From Trametes villosa (Eukaryota; Basidiomycota; Agaricomycetes; Polyporales; Polyporaceae): a DNA stretch of 64,000 nucleotides. This document shows, one piece after another, positions 1-11,338 of the stretch (positions are counted from its first letter, which is position 1; each line of letters starts with the position of its first letter). The translations under genes were made by a program, and so were the position numbers. The DNA is taken from assembly GCA_002964805.2 (NCBI GenBank), contig PUDQ02000057.1, positions 124,001 to 188,000 of the forward strand, read 5' to 3'. Under the pieces are notes generated by a model, which was given only the letters and a program-made list of their open reading frames with translations, searched no databases and was not told the DNA's origin.

Positions 1-1560
1 TCAACCTTGGTGCAAAATCCTGCAATCTCATACAGCTTTGAAATCCCTCTCGACTACTGCGGCCCGCGAGCGGGAAAAGGAAGACTCGCCGTCACCCTAG
101 TCAATGCTACGAGCGAACGACCCAGTACCTTGTTCTTCAACTCGGGTACGTTAGTCGGGGTCGGTCTCGCATACGCTGCTCATATGTTAATACTGCTCAG
201 GCGGACGGGGAGCTTCCGCTTTGGCGGCCCTATGTAGATCAACGAGCGTTATGCTTCTCGCGCTAACGGGCGGGAAGTACGACATTGTGAGCTGTGACAA
301 GCGCGGCGTAAAATCGCTGACGATGTAAGTACGGGCCACGCCTTCATTAAGATCGGGTGCGACTGACAAACGCGCTCCGTCTCAGCCCCGGGGATGTCGT
401 CTGTTTTGACAGCAACGCAGAATCCGACACCTTCTGGAATGGGACTGCCGAGGTCGACGGAACCGAGGACACCGGCAATTTCGCCGACCCAGCCCACGCG
501 AATGCAACATTGTCTCAGGGGATTTTTACACAAGAAGTACGAAGAAATCGGCCGACGCTGCCAGCAGCACTCGGCGGATAGGAATCTTTAGTACATCGGG
601 ACGGCCGCGACAGAGCGCAGCATAGTCGCGCTTGCGGACGTGCTCGATGGGTCGGGCTGCCGATTGAACCACGCGGCGATCTCGTACTGCACCCTGTTGG
701 GTGCTTGGAGGCGCTTGGTTCGTCAACAGTGAGCATTCCTCGTGCTGTCGAAGTGAGTTTGGGGCTCACATGTCGATCACACAGTGTTTCCCAGAGCGAG
801 CGTGTAGAGTGATGCTCGACGGCGTACTTGATCCACACCTGGTAGCCGCCCAATAGTCCCACAAGGCGAGTCTGCTTCTCCGCCCTTCGATGCCTACCTT
901 ACACGCCTTCCTATTGATTTGGCCGCAGCAGACTGCGAACGCGGACAAACTGTAACAAGCGTTCACTACGGGCTGCGCCCTCGCCGAGCCGTCTGGCTGC
1001 GCCATGACCGCCGCTAATACCACCGCCGCAGACGTCGACCTGAGCACAAGTCCCTCCTGACGCAGGCCTACGAGGCTGCGCGTAAATGTCCGCGACTGTC
1101 CGCAGTGAGTACGCGCCCTACACTTCGTGACATCGCCGGGGCTCACTCGGGTTTGAGACAGGTGCTGTGCTACCGGGGATAACCTCCCCGGACAACTGGG
1201 TGGCGCTCGAGGACTAGACATTGCCTGAGCTCTCCCTCGCGCTTCGAGAGGAAAAGCCCACGCGGAGAGGAGTGAGTGGTTTTGCGCCGAGTGTGCTGCC
1301 GCACATCGGAGGTGCCATGCTTAACTGCTGCTGAACGCGTCTCGTCTGCATAGCGCGCGGAGGAGCGATGCGACCGACGTCCCGACGTACGGAGGCGTCG
1401 CGATCGCATGCAGCGACAGCGTCGTCCGGTGCGGAACGTCTATGAGGGACATATTCAAGCACTCGGTCTCGGCCACTCAAAGCGCAACCGGGTCGCATCT
1501 TTGTACGCCTTTTTGACCACACGCTACGCCGTATTAAATTGTGGTCGGATACATGAAAAT
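1..1560 (+). pseudogene. Decayed TAP-like alpha/beta-hydrolase (peptidase S33 type)
   Basis: Remnants of a tripeptidyl-aminopeptidase-like secreted hydrolase lie in order but in shifting frames. An N-terminal strand with IPLDYCGPRAGKGRLAV (about 45-95) is followed by KYDIVSCDKRGV (about 273-310), which then meets a plausible GTAAGT donor. Next come FWNGTAEVDG and NFADP (about 430-490), KKYEEIGRRC (about 528-560) and ISYCTLLGAW (about 678-710), which corresponds to the nucleophile-elbow GxSYGT motif with G to A and G to C changes. FTTGCALAEPSGCAM follows (about 957-1005), then IACSDSV (about 1400-1425). Several stops and frameshifts separate these blocks, so no intact product is possible. The family identification rests on the linear order of these motifs. 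The 5' end is cut by the window edge, and where homology stops after 1,430 is uncertain. Confidence 0.75.
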
Positions 1561-2199
1561 CGGCGCTGTGCGTACCACATCCGATCTCCTTATGTGCCGC
1601 ATTATCTCTCATGCATGTGTGTGAACGTCATAGATAACAGCGGGGAACGGCACGACGTGCGAGGTCAACGCGGACTATGAGATGTCTAACGGGGTATACA
1701 CCGAGGCGACCTCGGCCGCGCTCACCACGTAGAAACCGGCGCTTCAGCAACAAACCTAGACAGCTAACTTCAGCTCAGCTTGCGAATGCTATTCGTTCGG
1801 CGTTGTGCACGTACACCGGTGAGTTTGCTTGGCCCCAGCTGCCTCTGGCACGGAAATCTGTACTATTGTTTCCCGTTAATATGCTGCCTCACACCTCTTT
1901 GTTTCGAAGATTCCTGGCACAGTTGCGCTCGCAACGCACACATGTACATCGTGTGAAAGTACCTTCCGCGAGAGGCACGCGGAGTCTGTCATTGTCGTGC
2001 GATAGGCGCTTGTCGTGGTCTATCGGAAGTGTACATCGATATAATCCTTTGGCTGTTCTTTCTTACAACCCACTCACTCACTCACTCGTACGCAGTTGCG
2101 TCTCTGAGCTTGCACTCTGGCAGCCCCGCCGCGGATTTGACGGTACTCTTTGAGCACGACCCCATCGAGGATCTATCTGCTCCTGATTCTCATATAGAT
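1561..2199. other. Intergenic; promoter of F-box-like gene 1
   Basis: No gene is visible up to about 1,920. A short CACT tandem repeat lies at about 2,079-2,097. The distal part (from about 1,925) resembles the 5' flank of F-box-like gene 2 at 8,925-9,190, showing that the promoter was duplicated with the gene. Confidence 0.6.
1985..2047 (+). promoter_or_regulatory. Conserved promoter module and TATA-like box of gene 1
   Basis: The block around 1,990-2,016 (core GCGATAGGCGCTTGTC) recurs upstream of genes 2, 3 and 4. It is followed by a TATA-like GATATAATCC at 2,038-2,047, about 155 nt before the start codon. Function is inferred from position and conservation only. Confidence 0.45.
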
Positions 2200-4009
2200 A
2201 TGGCAACGGTGGTCGAGTAAGTCCAGTACGATCTCGCTGATCGAGTCCAAGTACGTTGATGCTGAACGGCCGTGCTTGTAGTACAGGCAGCATGGTTCCG
2301 AGTGACACCAATATACTCAATGAGGACATTTGCTTCGCGATCATCGCGCTTCTCGACAAGCAAGTGGATGTCTCCTCTTTCATGCGCTCGTCCCGACAGC
2401 TGTATGGCCTCGGCACACGACGCCTCCTGCAAATGGGTGTGTCAATCCGGGAAGATTCAACACTCGTCTCCTTCTGCGGCTTCATGGAGCGGAACCTCCC
2501 CGGATGCGCCCAATACCTCACCGAGCTGTCGATCAGTATACCTCGTCCGCGGATCGATCGCGAAGGCGACCCGGACGATGATATCGGCGACTGCGAACTC
2601 CTGGCCGGCGCCCCACTCCTAGTGCCCATCATTCCACAGCTTACCAATCTGCAGCATCTCAGGATCGAGTTCTGCGAAGAGTTCTTAGAGTGCGACCCTC
2701 GCCTCGCGGACGCCTTCTCCTCGCTCACGACAGTGCGCAGGTTGCGCGTCACCTCGTTCGGGATGCGTACCTACGACGTTGTGAACAACATTCAGTCGCC
2801 GCTCGTTGATATCCACCTCAATGGCGAGTATCCTTCGATAGATGTCTTCTCCGGAGTGCCTCCTACGCTTCCCGATCCCCTGGATACGCTCAAAAGGCAC
2901 AAGACGACTCTCGAAAAGGTCTTCGTTTGCTTCTTCGATGCGATGGAGAGCAACGTCCGTGCGAGCCCTGGCGAGACTCATATCTTTCCCCACGTCTCCG
3001 AACTTGCAATCATGGACTCCCGTATCTACCACCGTTCTGTGCTCGTGGACGCATTTCCAAACCTTCGGAGGCTCGAGCTCACTGGGTGGCAGTTGGAGGT
3101 GCTGCTGGTCGCGGAGACAGTCATCGACACGGTGCATGATTTCAACCGCGTAGAGACGCGCTGCTGGGACTCCTTGGACTACGTGCATGGGGACGCCAAG
3201 GCGCTGTACATGCTCTGTCTATCCTGCCCCATCAAAAGGCTCGACGTCCTAACAGATCTCAAGCAAGATACGGTTGAGCACATGCACACGATTGTTGCCG
3301 ACACGCAGCCATCTCGGCTGGTCATCCGTTGCGGGTTCTGGAGGTCTCAATGGCCAGAACTCAACTTCGAGGTCGCGCCGCGGGATCTTTGTGAGCTACT
3401 TTTCGGGGAGCCTGCATACCACAATGTCACCCACCTCGGGCTCGATTTGGGGATAGCAGGCATATATGATGATCCAATTGAATACCAGGTACGTCTAGCC
3501 TAGCACCCACGTCCACCGTTCCGCTTGAGTACTCACGCATCACAACCGCCGCGATCTTGGTGCAGACAGCTATTTGCCATCTTCTGTCGCAAATCAACGT
3601 CCGGTTCTTCACCTTCCGTCTGCACCGCCATCTCCTAGAATATGTCGATGAGGGCGACCCACCAACGCTCGAGGACTGGGCGATCGTGTCCAAATTCTGC
3701 GGCACATTCCTCCAGGTCTGGGCGGAGCGCATTACGAGGGCTGCCCCGGGGCTGGAGTATATGTGCTTCCTCATGTGGGACAGGGAGTTATACTTGCGCA
3801 TCACGCGCGAGTACGACAGCGCTCTACGGCGGATTACAAACTTCCACATTCTCAGTTATGAGGCGGGCCGCGCCCTGGTGCAGACGGAAGGAATGGAGTG
3901 GCGTTGCGGCGCCGAGGTCGCGAATACGTTTTGCACTCCCAACGGCTCTCCCGTCGCCCCGTTCGCGGACATAGTGCCCGGGGCCTCTTTTCTCGCACGA
4001 ACATACTAG
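2200..4009 (+). CDS. F-box-like/leucine-rich protein, gene 1 (group I)
   Basis: Predicted exons are 2200-2216, 2282-3488 and 3566-4009, giving about 555 residues. The first exon holds only 17 coding nt; its ATG was chosen because the same tiny exon with a phase-2 donor precedes genes 2, 3 and 4. Residues about 20-60 form an F-box-like helix pattern (NEDICFAIIALL, then RSSRQLYGL and RRLLQMGV). Repeated leucine-rich strands follow (TNLQHLRIEFCEE, LTTVRRLRVTSFG, FPNLRRLELTGW). The C-terminal exon carries RFFTFRLH, a WDRELYLRI block and the family signature GRALVQTEGMEW. F-box proteins usually recruit substrates to SCF ubiquitin ligases, with the C-terminal part binding the substrate. That role is inferred here; the F-box match is weak enough that only the helix pattern supports it. 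The last intron falls after EYQ, the same place as in paralogues. Confidence 0.8.
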
Positions 4010-4837
4010 GGCAGCCTTGCACTTTCCATCACGACATTCCCAACACTCTCACTAGCAGTCAGCCTCGCGGTCAGGCGGAAGAGTGGTCGACTCGGCACAT
4101 AGTAAGTAGAAGTACTGGTACACGTCCACTAGCTACCAGGAGTTTGTATCACTATTACTTTGCTTTGATTCCACTCAGTGTCTTGGTCTCCGAGCGGTTG
4201 ACGCGGTTAAGATTGCGATGTGCAGATGCCAGATGTGTAAATTTCGTATGGTCTGGCACCAGATGCAAGCAGCGGCGAAGTGTGTACTAGTATTGCGAAC
4301 TCGGTAGGCAGCGTCAAGCCCGTCCAGCGGGACGAGCCTCCTGCGTCGCGGAGGAGGCGCGAGATTTGAAGTGGATGCGGCGGGAATTCATCGGTAACGC
4401 GATCGATCACGGCGCGGTGTTGCTTCGGGGTTACGAGGCGGGACAGGGGGCGGCGAGGACGGTTCGCTTGGATATCGATAGCTGGGGAATGAGTGCCCGA
4501 GACCGTGACTGGTATTGATTCTATATGTATACAAAGACACCGGAACCTGAATGATGACGAGTGGCAGCTATGTAGATGGTCCTATGTGTGATATGTAAGT
4601 TTATGCGGAAGCTATTGAAGGAACCGTTTTCGTGATATGTGAGCCTGACATACACGGTCGTTTACGTAGGGATACGGTAGGGTATGAGAACGGAGATGGA
4701 ATGCACCGATGAACCGGACAAGACGCGTAGTAAGGATGAGGGAGATAGAGACTATAAGACTTTTGGAGAGGCGTAGCTGCACAAGACCGTCCCGAGATAG
4801 AGCTAGATAGTGAAGAAGTAACGTAAGGTAGCAGAGA
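4010..4837. other. Intergenic; left end of duplication arm A
   Basis: No convincing gene. A plus-strand frame open from about 4,285 to 4,518 ends in ARDRDWY, and the opposite strand (4,207-4,410) is also open, so neither can be called. From about 4,500 rightwards the sequence matches the reverse complement of 57,288-57,645 (3' flank of gene X-B), which marks the outer boundary of the inverted duplication. Confidence 0.6.
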
Positions 4838-6507
4838 CTAGTAGAACGATGCATCAGAAGTTGAGAAGTCCACACCGTATTCCCTGGAGAGTTCGGCATA
4901 GAAGGTGTCCCAGTCGTAGGGGCTCTCTTCCCCGACGTCCTCTTCCTTAGGCAGCGAGGCCTCGAACGCCTGCGGGGCAGGTGGGTATAGCTGGCGGAAG
5001 CGGCACCCTATCTCCAGCACGGGCTGCATGGAGGCGAGGGTTGGGCGAATGATTTTGACGATCTGGAGGTGGCTATAATCGACGTCGTGTCCGTGGAACT
5101 GAAGCGGCTGCCCGACGGTCTTCAGCTCCTGCTAAAGGCCAGTGTGTCAGACGAAATGAGCGCAACGTTAACAGGCAGACTTGAGGGGAACCAACCATGA
5201 AGTTGTACAGCCCCGAAGCGATCTTCTCGACGACCGCAGCACGCATGAGAGGCACCGCCACGGTGGTTGCCCGATGCGAGCCACGAAGGAGCCGGCTGAT
5301 GGCGATCCTGACCGTCTCCGAGCGTTGATAGCCAGAAGCGTACTCGTGCAGTTGCTGCGCCCTGTTCGGTGGCATGTTGGGGAACTATGAAGACAGTCAG
5401 TATCCACTGTCTCTGAGACGCCGTGCAAAAGCCTCAGGGTGGGCGGCTGGTACTCACGACAAGGCGGAGAGTCCACTTCTTCCCCTTGCGGCTCCGGTTC
5501 GGGTCCTCAAACGCCGTATCCAGGGGGTTCTCGAGAACATCCGCGAGAACGTCAGGGCGCAAGGCATCTTCCGCGGCCACGTTGACTGCGATGGCCGGGA
5601 ATTGGTCGCCGTCGGTTTGCTGACTGCCCTTGTTGCCTCGATACACTTCCTGGCGGATGGTCCACAGGCTGGTGTCGACGGCGCGAAGCGACAACGAGGA
5701 CATGGCCTCATCCAGGGACAGCTGTTCTGCGGCCTCCGAGTGGGCTGGTTGGGCAGAGGCTTTCTCCTGGATAGGGTACGCGTCATGGCCGGATGGAATG
5801 GAGTCGAAACAGCTGCGTGAGGGAGCAGGAGCGGCGCCATGCCAGAAGCGATCCGTCGGCGGCTCCTGATATGCTTGAGGCGCTTTTTCGTAAGAGCCAG
5901 GCTGTGGTAGGTCCGAGTAGGGGGAGAAGCACGGCGCTTCGTTTCCAATCGAGTACGGCGGGAGTTGATAGATGTCCTCGCAGAACGAACTCCAGTCCTA
6001 CGAGCATGTTAGTTCGATGAACACTCTGCAGGGACTGAGCGCTGCCACTCACTACGGAGTGATAGTATCCGGGAGGGTCCGCGCCGCTCGCAAGGATCAT
6101 ATCATCCTTGGTGAACTCGCCGCGGGTGTCTTCGGAGGCGCTTTCAGCGGCCCGCGCGAGTGAATAATTGCCCTGCTGTATCTTACAATATCGTGAATCA
6201 GTACGAGGAGCGACTACGCGCATCGTAAACCCAGCTCACCCCATCGGCCGCGGAGCCGCTACTGTTGTGGCTATCCACGAAACCGCCGTCAGGGTGCCAC
6301 ACCCAGCACCGGGGCTCATCTTCGACGTCGGGATCAGAGGCCTGGTTAGAGAGCCATGGTGGTCGAGATGCCAACTTCTATAGGGAAGGCCGTCGGGTGA
6401 CGATGAGGTTAGGCTCCTGGCACATATTAAAGGCGAAGCGCAGGGCAGCGTACCTCGCCACCAGTTCCTACGGAGGGATCAAACGTGTAAGGGCGACAGG
6501 GAGCCAT
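4838..6507 (-). CDS. Unknown conserved protein, gene X copy A
   Basis: I do not recognise this protein. Six exons read from the minus strand: 6507-6454, 6377-6240, 6181-6053, 5997-5458, 5384-5196 and 5131-4838, giving 447 residues. All junctions are GT-AG and phase 0. The model is supported by the copy at 55.6-57.3 kb, where exon 1 (54 nt) and exon 5 (189 nt) have identical lengths and the protein blocks align. Blocks conserved between the copies are AMSSLSL, LWTIRQ, YRGNKG, VAAEDAL, MPPNRAQQ, LMRAAVVEK, QIVKIIRPTLASMQPVLEI, and FSTS or FSTY near the C-terminus. The N-terminal half is rich in Pro, Ser, Tyr and acidic residues and looks disordered; the C-terminal half looks helical. I see no signal peptide, membrane segment or catalytic motif. 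A TATA box lies just upstream. Keeping the frame in both diverged copies argues for a working gene. Confidence 0.75.
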
Positions 6508-6530
6508 TGCAGTCTTGGGTGCACCCTTGG

Positions 6531-6540
6531 CGTTTTATAG
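6531..6540 (-). promoter_or_regulatory. TATA box of gene X-A
   Basis: The minus strand reads CTATAAAACG about 24-33 nt upstream of the chosen ATG at 6507. The close spacing suggests a very short leader. The paralogue has a TATATAG element at a larger distance. Confidence 0.5.
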
Positions 6541-8984
6541 AGCCGGCGGCAGGGCTGGTAGAGGGGCCGTAGGTGCCAGGCAACATCAAGAGGCTGTGAC
6601 GGCGCCCTCAAGAACAAGAACCATGGTCTACCTCCCACATGGGGCATAAACTTGCGCACTTCCGACAGCCCAAGAAGCGCTGCGCACCTGTGCTGTAGAC
6701 CGTCATCAGACGCATCGGTCAGCCCAAGGTTTGCTTTGACACAAAGTTCTCCTCGGGGCATAGGGGAGGCCTCTTGAGGTGCGCGCAGTCTCACAAGCAG
6801 CCTAGGCACGTAAGCTCGAATCATGCCCAAGATATCCAAGGGAGTACGGGCCCGTTGCGAGCACGTCGACCCGCGGACCATGGGAACATACGAGCGATTT
6901 GAGCAGGGAACGATGCATTTAGAACAGAAGGCTACCTTCCACGCGCATTGACTACCCACAAGTCCGTCGTGCTGCGGATGCCGTCCCGTCCCGACCACAT
7001 ATAGCGTATGCGGGGTGACATCTTCTAAGCTTCCATCCCTGCAAGTTCCAGGGGATGGGAACCTAGGGAAGAGCGCAGACGTAAGGGTTTGAATAAGGCG
7101 TCTGCGCCGTCGCTCGTCGGAGCAAGCCTTTCACATCCCTTTCAAGACCAGCTAAACTCTCTGTCCGAGTGCATCCGACACAATGGCGAGCAAGGATATC
7201 CATTGCCACGCTCGATGCTCAACCAGGCACCCTCAGAGTCGGATCCCGCTTGCGCAGACACGTGGGGTTCGGGGTCAGACTCAGGCGTGCTACAAAGTCC
7301 GGCGTTCGTTACTCCGTGCGTGTCATTCGTCGACGGAGCGCGGGAGGCCGAGGCTGGGCGCCCCTCCACAGTATTGGCGATGTGGGACGCTCGATAGCAG
7401 ACGCATGCACAGCAGCCGACGTTCTCTTGGTCTCTGTCTCAACGTCTGTGGCCCGTCGCACTCTCGCAGGCAGAACCCCGTAGCGAGCGCGCGACACCCC
7501 AGCCACACGCCGTGTGGCTTTTGACTACGCCTGGAAATGAACGAAGAAGCGAGGACGCGAAGAACCTCAGGAACACCAGGTTCATTACGGGTATGTGCGG
7601 CGCAGCCTACCTCTTGAACTGCGGCGGAGCTTAATGCTTCACCACGTTCATTTCGTGCGATCGTTCTAGACCACTCATGCATATCCTCCCGATCCTATCT
7701 CCCGTGTCGATGCGACACTGTTCCGTATACGAAGGGCGTGGCCTCGCGTCAACATCAGAACGCGAGGCCGCGCCCTGGGATTTCATGCGCATGCCTTGGG
7801 GGACGTGCGCCACTCTGTCACCCTCTCAAGCTGCTACCCCGATCACTCGCGACGGCACGTTCAAGTTCGCGAGTGGCCAGGATATAGGGCGGGATATCCA
7901 GTCGAAGGGCGGCGCAAGGATGCCATGCGGTGCACTTAGGAGACGTCAAGTATACGTCAAGCGCAAGTCGGGGCGTCTCTGGGTTTCTCCCCGTCTGCGC
8001 TCAAACTTGTCGTCAGCTACTGTAGCTACCGGGGGAAGGGTGCCTGCCGGGCTGGGCGCCGTGCTCGTCAGGCGGGGCCAAGGGCCCGAGTACCTCGGCG
8101 AGAGGCCGCTGTGCAAAGAAATGTGACATTCTGACCTTGCTGCTAGATTGGCAGGTATATTTTTGTATGCCTGATACCGAGGCGTCGGACGTTCCTGGCT
8201 CCGAGATCTGCTTCCGCCGCAGCATGTAGAGGGATGTGCTTCGCTCCCAGTTGGTATCCAGGGGATAGAGTGGAGAGGAAAGACGCGAAGTAAGCTCTGC
8301 TAGGTCGGACGACTCAGTTGGTAGACTGGAGTGAAATGGGAAACAGGCGCTCATTTGCGTCCGGGCCGTCGCGGGAGCGATCTTCCGGCTTCTTCCGGGA
8401 CCCCCGCCGTTTCGAGTTCCGCGTTCACTGGAGGTTTTCTACACCCCCAGCACGAAGTACTACACCTCCATATCAATCGAGGTAACGTGAACTGGACCAG
8501 TGTACCGTGACCCGTTTTCTTTCCATGTCAACAACGCGCTCGTTAACACCTCGACTTAACCTCAACGGCGCCTTTGACTAAAGACTGCTCGGGACAGAGA
8601 CCACAGCACCCGTACGCCACCTTTTCTCTCAGAGCGTACCTGCTAGGATGATGATGCCGCCGCGGACGCCAATGAGATTCACGCAGGATACGCCGTCCTA
8701 TACACCGCGTACATCCCCTTATCACTCCTACAACTCGTATCGGAACGCCAAACAACTATAGATGGCAGCGCGCTTTACCTCAGCCAGCGAGGAAAGTCCG
8801 CTATGGTCGCACATGGGTCGGTCCCCTTCCGTAACCCCGCTGCGACCATTCATTGCTTCTCTTCGAAATGCCGCCTCATGCTGCGCAACGAGGAGGAATT
8901 CCTACACATTCGCGCGCGTAACATGCATGCAATTGGCGTGTGAACGTACCTTCCACGAAGGCATGCGGAGCCTGTGCTGCGATA
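6541..8984. other. Gene-poor part of duplication arm A
   Basis: No intact gene. Almost the whole stretch up to about 8,460 aligns by eye with the reverse complement of about 53.6-55.5 kb, including blocks at 6,590-7,000 and 7,100-7,330. From 8,460 to about 8,925 no counterpart is seen in arm B, because arm B lost the 5' part of the gene-2 copy. Confidence 0.6.
7680..8130 (+). pseudogene. Decayed reading frame kept in both duplication arms
   Basis: A frame starting at the ATG near 7,794 reads MPWGTCATLSPSQAATPITR and then QDIGRDIQ. Arm B, minus strand, has the matching MPYGTCADLPTARAAILITD and QDVGRDIQW from 54,437 downwards. The frames diverge by indels after about 50 codons, and neither copy gives a domain I recognise. 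It may be the remains of a third gene of the duplicated block; a non-coding origin cannot be excluded. Confidence 0.35.
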
Positions 8985-9080
8985 GTCGTCATTGTTGTGC
9001 GACGGCAGGCGCTTGTCAGTATCATGGCCCGCGGCCAACCGGAGCGTAGATCGATGAAATCCTCCGCTTGATCTATATCA
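8985..9080 (+). promoter_or_regulatory. Conserved promoter module of gene 2
   Basis: CATTGTTGTGCGACGGCAGG at 8,990-9,009, followed by GCGCTTGTC, matches the module in front of genes 1, 3 and 4. A weak TATA-like ATCTATATCA lies at 9,071-9,080, about 115 nt before the ATG. Confidence 0.4.
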
Positions 9081-9192
9081 TTGCACCTTCGACCTCGGTA
9101 TTCTCGGAGCTACACCCCCAACTTTCCATCCCTTCCAGCACTACTCCCGTTGAGATACCGTCCAGTACTCCTGACATAGGCCAAACTCGAAC

Positions 9193-10976
9193 ATGGCGGC
9201 AACAGCGGCGAAGTAGGTGTTGCATAGTACTCCTCGCTAATGCAGTCACTCACGTTGAAAACCTCTAATCTAGTCCCACTGGAAGTCTGGTATCGGATAC
9301 CTTCCACGCCCTCAATGAGGACATCTACTTTCTCATCCTCCCACTCCTCAGCAGACAGGCAGATATCTCGGCACTCATGCGTACGTGTTGGACGTTATAC
9401 ACCCTCTCCGCGAAGCCTTTGCTGCAAATGGGGGCTTCTATTCGCACGGACAAACAACTGGTGTCATTTTGTCACTTTATGCACCGTCACCTTCCCGGAT
9501 GCGCTCGCCACTTCACTCGGCTTTCGATCTGTATTCCTCGCCTTCGGGTTGACAACGAGACGGCCTCCGAAAGCGACCTCGAAGACTGGCCACTTTTGGA
9601 GGGTGCCCCGCTTCTTGCCCGCGTGGTTCACCAGTTCATCTATCTTGACACCCTAGCCCTCGATTTCTGCGAAGAGCTCCTAGAATGTGATGCCCGCCTT
9701 GGTAGCGCCTTGTCCACACTCCCGGCCGTGCAATCGCTACGTGTCACTTCCTTCGGACTCCGCTCTTACGACGTCGTGAACACTATCCGGTCTCCGCTCG
9801 TCCATGCGCACGTAGACGGCAACTTTCCTTCGTCATGGATCAACGATGGAAGCGCCAGTGAAACGCTCCCCGACCCTCTGGAGATGCTGAGCCGGCATCA
9901 AGCGACGCTCACGAAGGTTTTCCTCGCGTTCTTCGACGTCACGGAAGAATATGTGCAACCGGGCCCTTCGACGAGCATCTTTCCCCGCGTTTCTGCGCTC
10001 GCACTCGTGCACTGCCGGGTGCGCGAACGCGCGGTACTGGTGGACGCCTTTCCGCACTTGCGCGTTCTCGAGATCACCGGCCTGCAGCAGGAAGATGGCG
10101 CCGACTGGCAAGACGCTGACGATATGCCCGACGTCGATGCAATACACCACCTCAACCGCGGCGTGCTGCGCTCCTGGCCCGAACTTGACCACGTTTATGG
10201 GGATCTCGACACGGTGTACATGCTCGCCCTGCGCTACCCGGTCAGGCGGCTTGATATGATATGCAAGCTCACAGATGACGATTTGGCGCGGATGCAGACG
10301 GTAATCGGGGACGTGCTCCCGACCCGGCTGGTCGTCCGCTGCGGATTTCCCAAGTTCCTCCGGCCGAGCTTTGATCCCGGTGTAGAGCACCATTACCTGG
10401 CTGACCTGCTCAACCCGGGACCTGCAACGGACAGTATCACCCATTTCGGACTTGACCTAGGTCTCAGGGGAATATCCGGGGAGCCCATCTACTATCAGGT
10501 GCGCCTGCCTGCATATTGCATAAGGCGCTCTTCACGAATTCAAGCGGCTGTCCTTGTTTGAACTCCAGAGGTCGATCGTCAAACTGCTCTCGCGGCTCAA
10601 GGTCCGGCTCTTCGCGTTCCGCATGCACGCTACCGACGCGGAGTACGAGCCCGAGCACGGCCCACCGCAAGCCGAAGACCTCCCCATCTTGCGCAAGTTC
10701 GGCGGCAAGTTCCTGTCATTCTGGGCCACGCGCATTGCCGAAGCGGTCCCGACGCTGGAGTTCCTGGCCTTCCGCGTATGGGACAAGGAGGTGCACTGGC
10801 GCATCGCGCGCGCGGTTCACGGTGCGCCGCTGTTCACCCGCATTGACGTCGATGCCGGCCGCGCTTTCGTGCAGGAAGAGGGGATGCAGTGGTATCAGGG
10901 CGCGAAACACGCTCCGGCAGGCGTTGACAGCTCATCTCAAGCTAAGTTTCCCTGGGTAGTGTACGATCACCCATAA
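9193..10976 (+). CDS. F-box-like/leucine-rich protein, gene 2 (group I)
   Basis: Exons 9193-9212 (20 nt), 9274-10498 and 10569-10976 give 550 residues. A start inside exon 2 would lose the F-box-like segment, so the tiny first exon ATGGCGGCAACAGCGGCGAA was used; its phase-2 donor joins the acceptor at 9,273 in frame. Visible are NEDIYFLILPLL and RTCWTLYTL (F-box-like), LPGCARHFTRLSICIPRLR, CEELLECDARL, FPRVSALALVHC and FPHLRVLEITG (leucine-rich strands), and FGLDLGLRGISGEPIYYQ just before the last intron. The final exon contains EFLAFRVWDKEVHWRIAR and GRAFVQEEGMQW. It converges on gene 3, with 362 nt between the two stop codons. A broken copy of this gene's last exon lies in arm B and a second broken copy lies at 13.4-14.07 kb. 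Confidence 0.82.
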
Positions 10977-11338
10977 GCACGCAGAATTGGTAGGGTATGT
11001 ACAATACGACTCGGACGCCTGTCTCTTGTACGATATATCACTCGCCGGTGGCCAACTATTCAACAAGACTATGCTCGTACTCAGGTGGCTGCCACAGTCT
11101 CTTCAATTTGCCTTACAGACAGTCCGCCAGATGAGAGTCTTGGGCGTGAGCGGCAAGATACATTGGTATCGTCAAGGCCTCGCCTACACGAATACACCGA
11201 TTCACTCTATCTACACCACGATGGCGCGACTCGCGTCCACGTCGAGCGGAAGTACTGTGGGACAACAATGTCGGCCTCAGCATACGACCATCCGGGCGAG
11301 GGTCGGGCTCACATATGCACGAGCCGGCTCGACGATGC
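10977..11338. other. Convergent 3' flanks of genes 2 and 3
   Basis: No gene. The part next to gene 3 (about 11,170-11,338) matches the 3' flank of gene 4 (51,596-51,745, opposite strand), so untranslated sequence was duplicated too. Confidence 0.6.
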
